Assembly: GCF_019050325.1 (NCBI RefSeq)
Contig: NZ_VOMB01000019.1
Span: forward strand, 1-64,000
Direction: 5' to 3'
From: [Mycobacterium] fortunisiensis
Lineage (GTDB): Bacteria > Actinomycetota > Actinomycetes > Mycobacteriales > Mycobacteriaceae
Length of the DNA: 64,000 nucleotides
Shown: positions 27,494 through 35,430 of the stretch, in pieces
How positions within the stretch are numbered: position 1 is the stretch's first letter
Layout of the letters: every line of letters begins with the position of its first letter
Notes under the pieces: model-generated
Database searches by the model: none
Told to the model about the DNA's origin: nothing
The model's input: only the letters and a program-made list of their open reading frames with translations
Translations under genes and position numbers: made by a program

Positions 27494-27559
27494 ACATTTT
27501 TTCAAATCTGTTCACGATTTCCGTTGACACCGGCCGGACCGGAACGGTTCGATGGCCCT

Positions 27560-29350
27560 GTGAGCTACGACACAATCATTCGCGGCGGTCGCTGGTTCGA
27601 CGGCACCGGCGCCCCGTCGGCCGTGCGCACCATCGGAATTCGCGACGGGCACGTGGTGGCCATCTCCCCCGAACCACTCGATGAGACCGACTGCCCGCAG
27701 ATCATCGACGCCGCCGGCAAATGGGTGCTGCCCGGGATGCTCGACATCCACACCCACTACGACGTCGAGGTGCTCAACGGACCGTCGTTGCCGGAGTCGC
27801 TGCGGCACGGCGTGACCACCGTGATGCTCGGCTCCTGCTCGCTGTCGACCGTGCACGTCGGCGGCACCGATGCCGGCGACCTGTTCGGACGGGTCGAGGC
27901 GATCCCGCGCGACCAGGTGATCGCCGCGGTCGACGACAACAAAACCTGGACCAGCTGCGACGAATACATCTCGGCCCTTCAGGCGCGGCCGTTGGGGCCC
28001 AACCTGGCCGCCTTCATCGGACACTCCGACATGCGCACGGCCGTCATGGGACTGGACCGGGCCACCCGGGCCGACGTCCGGCCCACCCACGCCGAACAGG
28101 CCCGGATGGAGCAGATGCTCGCCGAGGCCCTGGCGGCCGGATTCGTCGGAATGTCCTCCCAGCAGCTGCTTTTCGACAAGATCGACGGGGACACCTGCCG
28201 GTCCCGGACCTTGCCGTCGACCTATGCCAGACCGCGCGAGTTGCGCCGGCTCAAGTCGATGCTGCGCCGCGCCGGACGCGTCCTGCAATCCGGGCCCGAC
28301 ATCCAGAATCCGCTCAACCTGGTGTCCCAGGTGACGCAATCGCTCGGACTGCTGCGCCGCCCGCTCAAGACCAGCCTGCTCTCGGCCGCCGACGTCAAGG
28401 CCAACCCGTACGCGATCTGGATCATGGGTCCGCTGGCCCGGCTGGCCAACACCTTCGGCGGAAACTTCCGCTGGCAGCATCTGCCGGTGCCGTTCGAGGT
28501 GTACGCCGACGGCATCGACCTGGTGGTGTTCGAAGAATTCGGCTCCGGAGCCGCGGCTCTGCACCTGCGGGACGAACTCGAGCGAAACGAACTGCTGCGC
28601 GACGAGTCCTACCGGCGCAGATTCCGCAAGGACTACGAGAACAAGTTCGGCGTGCGGGTGTGGCACCGGGACTTCTTCGACGCCGAAATCGTGGCCTGCC
28701 CCGACCAATCCGTCGTCGGCAAGTCGTTCGGTCAGGTCGGCCAGGACCGCGGCGAACTGCACCCGGTCGACGCCTTCCTGGACCTGGTGCTCGAGCACGG
28801 CACCGCGATCCGGTGGCGCACCACGATCTCCAACCACCGGCCGGAGGTGCTCAAGAAACTCGCCCGCGACCCCGGCATCCAGCTCGGCTTCTCCGATGCC
28901 GGCGCGCACCTGCGCAACATGGCCTTCTACAACATGGGACTACGGCTGTTGCGGCACGTCCGGGACGCCGACCGGGCGGGCCGGCCGTTCATCTCCATCG
29001 AACAGGCGGTCCACCGGCTCACCGGCGAGCTCGCCGACTGGTACCGGATCGACGCCGGGCACCTGCGCATCGGGGACCGCGCCGACGTCGTGGTGATCGA
29101 TCCCGAGCACCTCGACGACTCCCTCGACGCCTACGCCGAGGACACCGTCGACCACTACGGCGGACTGTCCCGGATGGTGAACCGGAACAACGCGACCGTC
29201 ACCGCGGTACTGGTCGGCGGACGCACGGTGGTCGCCGATGGCGAACCGACCGACCTGGTGGGACGTCAACGCACCGGGCGGTTCCTGCGCGCCGCCCGCC
29301 ACGCCCCCGCCCCGTCCGCCGAGAAAGGTCAATTGTCCAGTGCCCGTTGA
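27560..29350 (+). CDS. Amidohydrolase, N-acyl-D-amino-acid deacylase-like
   Basis: A 596-residue metal-dependent hydrolase. The N-terminus (Y-D-T-I-I-R-G-G-R-W-F-D-G-T-G) is the amidohydrolase beta-sandwich, followed by the metal motif D-I-H-T-H-Y-D (about 65-71), a barrel, and a late G-F-S-D-A-G-A-H metal ligand motif (about 444-451). The C-terminal A-D-V-V-V-I-D-P closes the sandwich. D-aminoacylase-type proteins of about 600 residues include M. tuberculosis Rv2913c; the physiological amide here is unknown. The GTG at 27560 fits the family start. The stop overlaps the GTG of the following gene by 11 bases. Confidence 0.88.
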   Translation: MSYDTIIRGGRWFDGTGAPSAVRTIGIRDGHVVAISPEPLDETDCPQIIDAAGKWVLPGMLDIHTHYDVEVLNGPSLPESLRHGVTTVMLGSCSLSTVHVGGTDAGDLFGRVEAIPRDQVIAAVDDNKTWTSCDEYISALQARPLGPNLAAFIGHSDMRTAVMGLDRATRADVRPTHAEQARMEQMLAEALAAGFVGMSSQQLLFDKIDGDTCRSRTLPSTYARPRELRRLKSMLRRAGRVLQSGPDIQNPLNLVSQVTQSLGLLRRPLKTSLLSAADVKANPYAIWIMGPLARLANTFGGNFRWQHLPVPFEVYADGIDLVVFEEFGSGAAALHLRDELERNELLRDESYRRRFRKDYENKFGVRVWHRDFFDAEIVACPDQSVVGKSFGQVGQDRGELHPVDAFLDLVLEHGTAIRWRTTISNHRPEVLKKLARDPGIQLGFSDAGAHLRNMAFYNMGLRLLRHVRDADRAGRPFISIEQAVHRLTGELADWYRIDAGHLRIGDRADVVVIDPEHLDDSLDAYAEDTVDHYGGLSRMVNRNNATVTAVLVGGRTVVADGEPTDLVGRQRTGRFLRAARHAPAPSAEKGQLSSAR

Positions 29351-29783
29351 GGAAACAATTCGCAACATGTGGAAAGCCCTGTCGGACCGAAACTGGGCGC
29401 TGCTCAAGACCCACCTGTCCGACGAGTGCATCTACCTGGACATGCCGGTGGGGCCGGCCGCGGCCGCCAAGGGACCCGAGGACATCGTCAAGCGCCTCAA
29501 GATCGGGCTGGAACCCCTGGCCTCCTACGAGAACTTCCCCGGTCTGCTGGTGGCGAACGGCAACGACGCCATGTACGAACACCACGAGCAATGGCATTGG
29601 GCCACCGGGGAATCGGCGGTGCTGCAGTTCGTCACCGTGCACCGGGTCGAGAACGGCAAAGTGACCCTGTGGAAGGACTATTGGGACATGGGCGCGCTGG
29701 CCAACCACGCCCCGCCGGACTGGATGGACAACTTCGCCAGCGCGGACATGTCGTGGGTGTTCGACGCCACCGGGCTGCTGTAA
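29340..29783 (+). CDS. NTF2-like fold protein, limonene-epoxide-hydrolase group
   Basis: A 147-residue NTF2-fold protein. The C-terminal V-T-L-W-K-D-Y-W-D-M (about 113-122) matches the conserved strand of limonene-1,2-epoxide hydrolases, and a central M-Y-E-H-H-E-Q-W (about 80-87) stands where that family has the Arg-Asp pair of its catalytic triad. Arg is not seen at that place, so classic epoxide hydrolysis is doubtful. The GTG at 29340 lies inside the end of the amidohydrolase gene, giving tight coupling. A GAGAAAGG site lies 11 bases before it. It may act on the same substrate as the amidohydrolase. Confidence 0.78.
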   Translation: MPVEETIRNMWKALSDRNWALLKTHLSDECIYLDMPVGPAAAAKGPEDIVKRLKIGLEPLASYENFPGLLVANGNDAMYEHHEQWHWATGESAVLQFVTVHRVENGKVTLWKDYWDMGALANHAPPDWMDNFASADMSWVFDATGLL

Positions 29784-29795
29784 CGGCCCATCGGC

Positions 29796-30161
29796 TCAAT
29801 CGGCGCCCCACACCAGGCAGAACGGGTGGCCGGCCGGATCGCGGAACACCCGGAAGTTCTCCTCACCGACGGCATCGGTGACCCTGGTGGCGCCCAGCGC
29901 CAGGACCTGAGCCTGGGCCCGGTCAGGATCGTCGACCTCGATGTCCAGGTGCAGCTGCTGCGACCCCCGCGGATCGGGGAACTCCGGCGGCTCGTGCTGC
30001 GGTGAGTACTGGCAGGCCACCCGCCGGCCGGCCGGGTCGGTGACGACCACCCAGGTGTCGTCCTGCACGGCGATGTCGCCGCCGAGCAGCCGGGCATAGA
30101 ACCCGGCCAAGGCCCGGGGATCGCGGCAATCCAGCACGACGGAACGCAGTCTTCCGATCAT
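29796..30161 (-). CDS. VOC-family (glyoxalase/dioxygenase fold) protein
   Basis: A 121-residue protein with the vicinal-oxygen-chelate fold: L-R-S-V-V-L-D-C-R-D-P-R-A-L-A-G-F-Y at the N-terminus and F-R-V-F-R-D-P-A-G-H-P-F-C-L-V at the C-terminus. A central H-L-D-I-E-V (about 72-77) gives one metal-ligand-like His. Substrates of such small mycobacterial VOC proteins are generally unknown. Upstream gene in the same direction begins 37 bases away, so the two may be cotranscribed. Confidence 0.85.
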   Translation of the reverse strand: MIGRLRSVVLDCRDPRALAGFYARLLGGDIAVQDDTWVVVTDPAGRRVACQYSPQHEPPEFPDPRGSQQLHLDIEVDDPDRAQAQVLALGATRVTDAVGEENFRVFRDPAGHPFCLVWGAD

Positions 30162-30198
30162 CGGATCGATACTGCCATCAGCCGGCCGGGCCGGCGGG

Positions 30199-30681
30199 CT
30201 ACAGGGTGAGCTTGCAGCTCTGCCCGATGTCGAGGGTGCGCAGCATCCGGCCCATGCCGAGCCACATCGCGCACGACAACGCCAGGTCGGTGAGCAGCTC
30301 GGCATCGAAGTGCGCAGCGGCGCGCTCCCAGAACTCCTCGTCGTCACGCAGCCCGGTGTGATCGGCGGCGAAGCGTTGCGCGAATTCGGCGGCGATCCGC
30401 TCCTGCTCGCTGTAGCCGGGCCAGGTCCGCCACTGCGCGGCGTGATCGTAGAGATCCTCGTCCACACCCGCAGCGAGCCCGTCGGAGTCACGGGTGTTCT
30501 GGCACACCACGCATTCGTTGTCGAGCGCGATCACCATCCGGGCCAGCTCACGCACGCGCAGCGGCAGCCGTCCCTTGGTGTAGACCGCGTGGGTGAAGTT
30601 CGCCATGGCCGTCCCGATGTCGGGAGATTTGAGGACCCAACCGGCCACGTCGTCGTCGGGGAAGTCTCCGATCCGGCTCAT
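30199..30681 (-). CDS. AhpD-like/carboxymuconolactone decarboxylase-family protein
   Basis: A 160-residue protein. The motif E-C-V-V-C (Cys 57 and 60) followed by N-T-R is the AhpD-type redox pair, which in AhpD reduces the peroxiredoxin AhpC; the usual His after it is absent (R-D-S-D-G), so the activity is uncertain. The remaining helices (L-R-V-R-E-L-A-R-M-V-I-A; L-A-L-S-C-A-M-W-L-G) fit the carboxymuconolactone decarboxylase fold. A perfect KstR-type operator is 30 bases upstream of the ATG, which ties it to the sterol/lipid regulon. Confidence 0.85.
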   Translation of the reverse strand: MSRIGDFPDDDVAGWVLKSPDIGTAMANFTHAVYTKGRLPLRVRELARMVIALDNECVVCQNTRDSDGLAAGVDEDLYDHAAQWRTWPGYSEQERIAAEFAQRFAADHTGLRDDEEFWERAAAHFDAELLTDLALSCAMWLGMGRMLRTLDIGQSCKLTL

Positions 30682-30711
30682 GGCCGAATCGTACGCGCGA
30701 CCGGGCAGTTC

Positions 30712-30725
30712 TGGAACAAGTTCTA
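30712..30725. promoter_or_regulatory. KstR-type operator upstream of the AhpD-like gene
   Basis: TGGAACAAGTTCTA (30712-30725) matches all fixed positions of TnnAACnnGTTnnA and is itself nearly palindromic. It lies 30 bases before the AhpD-like start and 14 bases from the stop of the upstream MFS gene. Regulation of the AhpD-like/VOC pair is inferred. Confidence 0.65.
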
Positions 30726-30739
30726 GTTTTTTGGCTCTG

Positions 30740-32797
30740 CTAGTTCTTCGCCGCCGACCCGGTCAGCTCGGCGGCCCGTTCGTCACCCCAGTCCCGTTGC
30801 ACCACAACGCGGTGCGCGATGCGTTCCAGCGCGGCCTCCACCTGGGCCCGATCCGGGCGACCCTCGAACGACGAGGATTCGGCCAGCTTGTCGACGATCC
30901 GCCCGACCAGCGCCGCCGACACCCCGTCGACCTGCTGGACCCCCTTCTGGGTCAGCCACAGGCTGTCCCCGGTGCGCAGCACGTAGCCGTCCTGCACCAA
31001 CCGGTTGAACGTCGGCTCCAGCACCTCGTAGGGCACCACGAGCCGATCGGCGATCTCCGTCAGCCGGGCGGTGCCGAAGATCTGGCTGTGTCGATAGATC
31101 TTGAGCAGCGCCCACAGCCCGGCCACGTCGAGCTCACACCCGGCCCGTCCGGCCACGCTGCGCAACCGGATCTCCGGCGAACTGCGCATCAGCCGGCTGA
31201 CCACGGTCTCCAGCACCTGGTCCGCCGATTCCGCGCTCGGCATGCCGAAGCCCTCGCCGAGATCGGCGGCCAGCGCCGACTCCGCCTCGTGCAACGGCAC
31301 CTCCTTGAGGAACAACGCCACGATCAGGCCGAGCAGTGCCACCGGCGCAGCACAGAGGAACACCAGGTCCAACGCCTCGGCGTAGGCGTTCACGACCGGT
31401 GCGGCGACCTCGGGCGGCAACTCGTGCAACGCCTTGGGGGACGCACCCGCGACGGGCGGTGCACCGCCGGCCGCCAGCGCGCCGGGCAACCGGTCGGACA
31501 GGAACCCGGCGAACAGCGAGCCGAAGATGGCCGCCCCGAACGAACTGCCGATGGTCCGGAAGAACGTCACCCCGGAGGTCGCCACACCCAGATCCGAGAA
31601 ATCCGAGGTGTTCTGCACGATGAGCACCAGCACCTGCATGCACATGCCGATACCCGCGCCCAAAATCAGCAGGTACAGCGACTGCAGCGGGATCGGGGTG
31701 GCGGCGTTCATCCGCGACAGCAGCACGAACCCGACCAGCATGATCGCGGTACCGGTGATCGGGAAGACCTTGTAACGGCCGGTGCGGCCCACCAGGGTGC
31801 CGCTGACCGTCGAGGTGATCAGCAGGCCGATGACCATCGGCATGGTCCGCAATCCCGATTCCGACGGCGAGACGCCGTCGACGAACTGCATGAAGGTCGG
31901 CATGAAGGTGAGCGCACCCAGCATTGCGAAGCCGACGACCAGCGACAGCACACAACACATCGAGAACACCGGGTTGCGGAACAGCCGCATGGGCAGGATC
32001 GGTTCGGCCGCCTTGAGCTCCACCCGGACGAACATCGCCAGGGCCAGCACGGAACCGACGACCAGGCCGATCATGGCCGGCGAGGTCCAGGCCAGCTCGC
32101 CGCCGAGGCTGGTCGCCAGGGTGAGGCCCGAGGCGCCGAGGCCGACCCAGACGATCCCGGCGTAATCGATCACCGGCCGGGTGGGCCGGGCAGCCAGCGC
32201 CGGGATCGTCGCGGCCGAGACCAGCAGGACCACGATGCCGACCGGGATGCTGATCCAGAAGGCCCACCGCCAGCCGAGGTGGTCGGTGACGAAGCCGCCG
32301 AGCAGCGGACCGGCCACCGTCGTCACCCCGAAGACCGCGCCCAGCGCACCCTGATAGCGCCCTCGGTCGCGCAGCGGGATGACCTCGGCGATCAGCGCGG
32401 AAGAGGTCACCATGATGGCGCCGCCACCGATCCCCTGCAGCGCGCGGGAGGCCACCAGCATGGCCATCGAACCCGACAGCCCGCTGAGCACCGAACCGGC
32501 CAGAAAACACAGCACCGCGGTCTGGTACACGGCTTTGCGACCGAAGATGTCGCCGACCTTCCCGACGACGGCGGTGACGACGGTGGAGGCCAGCAGGTAG
32601 CTGGTGACCACCCAGGCCTGGTGGCCCGCACCGCCGAGGTCGGCCACCACCGTGGGCAGCGCGGTGGCGACGATGGTCTGGTTCAGCGAGGCCAGCAGCA
32701 TGCCGAGAAGGACGGCGACGAACACCAGGTTGCGCCGGCGCACGTTCAGCAGCGCGCCGCCGGATGGCTGCTCGACAGCCGCGGGTGAGGTCGCCAT
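30740..32797 (-). CDS. MFS drug exporter (DHA2/EmrB type) with C-terminal winged-helix domain
   Basis: A 685-residue transporter. The N-terminal part (about 20-515) has 14 predicted membrane helices with the MFS motifs L-D-x-T-I-V-like L-N-Q-T-I-V-A-T-A-L-P and G-K-V-G-D-I-F-G-R-K. After the last helix, about 170 residues remain; in them (about 585-660) A-G-L-W-A-L-L-K-I-Y-R, L-T-E-I-A-D-R-L-V-V-P and L-V-Q-D-G-Y-V-L-R-T-G-D-S-L-W-L-T-Q-K-G form a MarR-like winged helix. M. tuberculosis Rv1877, which also neighbours bfrA, has a similar length (recalled). Expected role is proton-driven export of drugs or lipophilic compounds. It lies 189 bases after the bfrA stop in the same direction. Confidence 0.9.
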   Translation of the reverse strand: MATSPAAVEQPSGGALLNVRRRNLVFVAVLLGMLLASLNQTIVATALPTVVADLGGAGHQAWVVTSYLLASTVVTAVVGKVGDIFGRKAVYQTAVLCFLAGSVLSGLSGSMAMLVASRALQGIGGGAIMVTSSALIAEVIPLRDRGRYQGALGAVFGVTTVAGPLLGGFVTDHLGWRWAFWISIPVGIVVLLVSAATIPALAARPTRPVIDYAGIVWVGLGASGLTLATSLGGELAWTSPAMIGLVVGSVLALAMFVRVELKAAEPILPMRLFRNPVFSMCCVLSLVVGFAMLGALTFMPTFMQFVDGVSPSESGLRTMPMVIGLLITSTVSGTLVGRTGRYKVFPITGTAIMLVGFVLLSRMNAATPIPLQSLYLLILGAGIGMCMQVLVLIVQNTSDFSDLGVATSGVTFFRTIGSSFGAAIFGSLFAGFLSDRLPGALAAGGAPPVAGASPKALHELPPEVAAPVVNAYAEALDLVFLCAAPVALLGLIVALFLKEVPLHEAESALAADLGEGFGMPSAESADQVLETVVSRLMRSSPEIRLRSVAGRAGCELDVAGLWALLKIYRHSQIFGTARLTEIADRLVVPYEVLEPTFNRLVQDGYVLRTGDSLWLTQKGVQQVDGVSAALVGRIVDKLAESSSFEGRPDRAQVEAALERIAHRVVVQRDWGDERAAELTGSAAKN

Positions 32798-32883
32798 GGG
32801 ATCCTTTCGTCGGCGTCTGGATACACATCCATATCGTTAGACAGCCTATGAAAGTTACAGCGCGGGCCGCGGCATCGGCACTG

Positions 32884-32983
32884 CGACATGCACACAGCAC
32901 GACATGCACAACACCGCCCCGGGCCGACGCTACGCCGGCGGCCGGGGCGGCACTCGAGCCGTGCGGACTACTACGGACTACTA
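32884..32983. repeat. Two short direct-repeat pairs between bfrA and the MFS gene
   Basis: CGACATGCACA occurs at 32884-32894 and 32900-32910 (16-base period), and CGGACTACTA occurs twice in tandem at 32964-32973 and 32974-32983. Both are in the gap between the bfrA stop and the MFS start. The second pair gives repeated TAG triplets on the minus strand just after the bfrA stop. The rest of this 189-base stretch holds no gene I can see. Confidence 0.55.
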
Positions 32984-32986
32984 CTG

Positions 32987-33472
32987 CTACTGCGCGGACG
33001 GCGGCCGCGACACGCACTGGGCGGAGTAGAGCTGCTCACCGAGCTTGTCCATGAGCTCCAGTTGGGTCTCCAGGTAGTCGATGTGGCCTTCCTCGTCCTT
33101 GAGGATCTCCTCGAAGAGGTCGGCGGTGACCGCGTCGAGTTTCTCGCGGCACATCACGATGCCGGGTCGCAGCCGTTCGACGACTTCGTACTCGATCGCC
33201 AGGTCGGCCTCGAATTGTTCACGCAGCGTCTGCCCGACCCGCAGGGAAAACAGCCGCTGATAGTTGGGAAGCCCATCCAGCAACAGAATTCTGTCGGTGA
33301 TCGTTTCGGCGTGCCGCATTTCTTCGAATGATTCGGACCGCGTGTGTTCGGCAAGTTCGGTGAATCCCCAATTGTCCTGCATCTTCGAATGGAGGAAATA
33401 TTGGTTGATCGCCGTGAGCTCACTCGTCAATTGCTCATTGAGCAATTTCAGAATCTCCGGATCGCCTTGCAT
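32987..33472 (-). CDS. bfrA: Bacterioferritin (haem-containing iron storage)
   Basis: A 161-residue bacterioferritin that assembles into 24-mers and stores iron as a mineral. All ferroxidase ligands are present: Glu18, Glu51, His54, Glu94, Glu127 and His130, with haem-binding Met52. The sequence closely follows M. tuberculosis BfrA (Rv1876) including the end S-A-Q-C-V-S-R-P-P. The ATG at 33472 matches the family start (M-Q-G-D-P); the longer frame adds six unlikely residues. Divergent from the Bfd-like operon, with an IdeR-like box between, so iron regulation is expected. Same direction as the MFS gene as in M. tuberculosis. Confidence 0.97.
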   Translation of the reverse strand: MQGDPEILKLLNEQLTSELTAINQYFLHSKMQDNWGFTELAEHTRSESFEEMRHAETITDRILLLDGLPNYQRLFSLRVGQTLREQFEADLAIEYEVVERLRPGIVMCREKLDAVTADLFEEILKDEEGHIDYLETQLELMDKLGEQLYSAQCVSRPPSAQ

Positions 33473-33669
33473 CGTCACTCCTAAACACATTGAGGGCTGA
33501 TCAAGTGTTGCTGTCGCCGTGCAACTTCCAACCTAGTGCAGAAAGCGCCGAGTAAGGCAATACTCAACACGCCATTTGCGCCAAATTCATCCCCATATTT
33601 CAGTGGCGCGGATCACTCGGCGCCCCACCCGGACCGCCTCTGTGCAGAAAGTCTGGACTGCCTGCCCTA

Positions 33670-33688
33670 ACTAAGGTTAGACTGGGCT
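33670..33688. promoter_or_regulatory. Probable IdeR iron box
   Basis: Positions 33670-33688 (TAAGGTTAG-A-C-T...GGGCTAA) match about 14 of 19 positions of the mycobacterial iron box TTAGGTTAGGCTAACCTAA. A second, overlapping alignment starts four bases later. It lies 34 bases before the start of the 211-residue gene and 197 bases before bfrA. In the 250-base divergent region I see no further motif. IdeR binding is inferred. Confidence 0.5.
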
Positions 33689-33722
33689 AACAACTGGCGA
33701 ACTTGGCGGAAGGTAGACATTA

Positions 33723-34358
33723 ATGGGTGGGTACGACTTGCACTCACTCATTCTTTCCTGCGATTTTCGGGTACGCGATGTCGACCTCACCTGGAAATGG
33801 ATGGAAAAGCAGCGGCCCGGTTTGCAACGCATGGGTGCCCACCACGTCGTGCTGTACAAATCCATTTGGGAACCGGGCCGCATCCTCGTCACGATCGGCA
33901 TCCGAAATGCCCGTTCCATTCGCGAGGTGCTGCAGGCACCGGCCATTTTTGAATGGTTCGACACCGCAGGAGTCGAGGATATTCCGCCGATATTCGGCGG
34001 CGAGGTCGTGGAGAAGATCGATTTGGCCGGTCCGTCGCCGAAAGGCCACGTCGCCGGGGTCATCGTCGGTGCCGTCGCCACGGTCGACGACGTACCGACA
34101 CTGATGCGCAAGGTGCACGACGGTCTGAGTCGGTTCGAGCAGAGCGGCATCCGCAAGATCTGGGTCTACCAGGCACTCGACAACGGCCAGGAAGTGATGA
34201 TCCTGCAGGAGGTCTCCGACGAGATCAGCGCCCGGCAGTGGATCGACCACCCCGACGCGGCGGCCGAGTGGATGACCACGGCCGGTTTCGGCGCCTACCC
34301 CAGCCTGTTCGTCGGCAAGTTGGCCTACATCATGACCGTCGACGAGCCGGGCGACTGA
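33723..34358 (+). CDS. Hypothetical protein, duplicated ferredoxin-like (dimeric alpha/beta barrel) type
   Basis: A 211-residue soluble protein of two similar halves (about 1-95 and 105-205), each with a strand-helix pattern such as V-D-L-T-W-K-W-M-E-K and V-T-I-G-I-R-N-A-R in the first and T-L-M-R-K-V-H-D-G-L and I-W-V-Y-Q-A-L-D-N in the second. Related mycobacterial entries are named fatty-acid--CoA ligase without basis; no adenylation motif is present. It starts the operon with the Bfd-like gene (stop and start overlap as TGATG) and an iron box lies upstream, so an iron- or haem-related role is plausible but unproven. Confidence 0.7.
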   Translation: MGGYDLHSLILSCDFRVRDVDLTWKWMEKQRPGLQRMGAHHVVLYKSIWEPGRILVTIGIRNARSIREVLQAPAIFEWFDTAGVEDIPPIFGGEVVEKIDLAGPSPKGHVAGVIVGAVATVDDVPTLMRKVHDGLSRFEQSGIRKIWVYQALDNGQEVMILQEVSDEISARQWIDHPDAAAEWMTTAGFGAYPSLFVGKLAYIMTVDEPGD

Positions 34359-34570
34359 TGTTCGTCTGTCTGTGCACCGGGGCGACCAGCCAGGTCGTCA
34401 ACGAAATCGTGGAGTCGGGGGCCACCACCTCCAAGGCGGTGGCCGAAGCCTGCGGCGCCGGCGCCGACTGCGGTCGATGCCGACGCACCATCCGGGCCAT
34501 CATCGCCGCCCATCAGGCCTCCGGCTGCCCCACCCAGGTCAACGGCTGCCCGTCGCGGACCGGCAGTTAG
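34358..34570 (+). CDS. bfd: Bacterioferritin-associated ferredoxin (Bfd-like, [2Fe-2S])
   Basis: A 70-residue protein with Cys4, Cys6, Cys38 and Cys41 in the C-x-C ... C-x-x-C pattern of Bfd, whose [2Fe-2S] cluster passes electrons into bacterioferritin to release iron. F-V-C-L-C-T-G-A-T and C-G-R-C-R-R-T-I-R match the family. The C-terminal tail (about 55-70) adds two extra cysteines not needed for the cluster. It is translationally coupled to the preceding hypothetical gene. Under low iron, derepression from the IdeR-like box would favour mobilisation of BfrA iron. Its stop overlaps the echA stop in TTAG. Confidence 0.85.
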   Translation: MFVCLCTGATSQVVNEIVESGATTSKAVAEACGAGADCGRCRRTIRAIIAAHQASGCPTQVNGCPSRTGS

Positions 34571-35322
34571 TCCTTTCGGCCGGCGAACTGGGCCAGCGCA
34601 TCGACGTTGGCCGCCGCCCCCACCAACTCGACGAACAACGCCTTCTCCCGCTCGACAGCGGCCGAGATCGCATCGCGAATCGGCGCCACCATGGTCTGTT
34701 TGACCGCGATGAGGCTTGAAATCGGCTTCGCCGCAAGGATTTCGGCGTGCCGCCGCGCCTCCGGCAACAAGTCGTCGGGCTCGCAGACCCGCCACACCAG
34801 ACCCATCTCCCGAGCCTCGGTGGCCCCCACCCACTCCGAGGACATCAACAGCCAGGCGGCGTTCTGCCGGCCCACCAGCCGCGGCATCAGGTAGGAGGAC
34901 GCCGCCTCCGGGGCCACCCCCAAGCTGGTGAACGGACACTTCAACCGGGCCTCCGAGGACATGAAGGCCAGATCGGCAAATCCCAGGATGGTGGCTCCGA
35001 TGCCCACCCCGACACCGTTGACCGCACAGATCAACGGCTTCGGGAAATCGGCGAGCACCTCGATCATCCCGTAGAAGCCGTGCTCGCCCGGGGTGAAATC
35101 CGGGTTGGTGATCCGGGTCTGCATCTCGACGAGGTCGTTGCCCGCACTGAACGCCCGGCCCGCCCCGGTCAGCAGCACCACCGCCACGTCGGGGTCCTCG
35201 GCCGCGGCGCGCAGCGCGATCGTGGTCTCGTCGTACAGCGCCTCGTTGAACGCATTGAGCGCGTCGGGCCGGTTGAGGGTCAACGTGCGGACCCGGTTGT
35301 CGTCTTCGATCAGCAGGCTCAA
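34567..35322 (-). CDS. Enoyl-CoA hydratase/isomerase family protein
   Basis: A 251-residue crotonase-fold protein. The oxyanion-hole motifs are F-S-A-G-N-D-L (about 58-64) and G-V-G-V-G-I-G-A-T (about 101-109). The two catalytic glutamates of classical hydratases (about 120 and 140 positions) are not both visible: the segment reads S-S-E-A-R-L-K-C-P-F then G-V-A-P-E-A, giving a Glu at the second position. This favours isomerase- or hydratase-like acyl-CoA chemistry in beta-oxidation. The mycobacterial echA numbering cannot be assigned. Confidence 0.87.
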   Translation of the reverse strand: MSLLIEDDNRVRTLTLNRPDALNAFNEALYDETTIALRAAAEDPDVAVVLLTGAGRAFSAGNDLVEMQTRITNPDFTPGEHGFYGMIEVLADFPKPLICAVNGVGVGIGATILGFADLAFMSSEARLKCPFTSLGVAPEAASSYLMPRLVGRQNAAWLLMSSEWVGATEAREMGLVWRVCEPDDLLPEARRHAEILAAKPISSLIAVKQTMVAPIRDAISAAVEREKALFVELVGAAANVDALAQFAGRKD

Positions 35323-35430
35323 TCTTCACTCCTCGCATGCGGTGACCGCTGCAGCCTATTCGCGACAGGTATCGGCGCCACGCGCGGGCGGCTGTGCCAC
35401 GACCGGCCCCCGACGAGTGAGAATGGTGGG

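Noticed and set aside
30593..32788. A 731-codon plus-strand frame
   Set aside because: Antisense to the MFS exporter; composition dominated by His, Arg, Gln and Gly.
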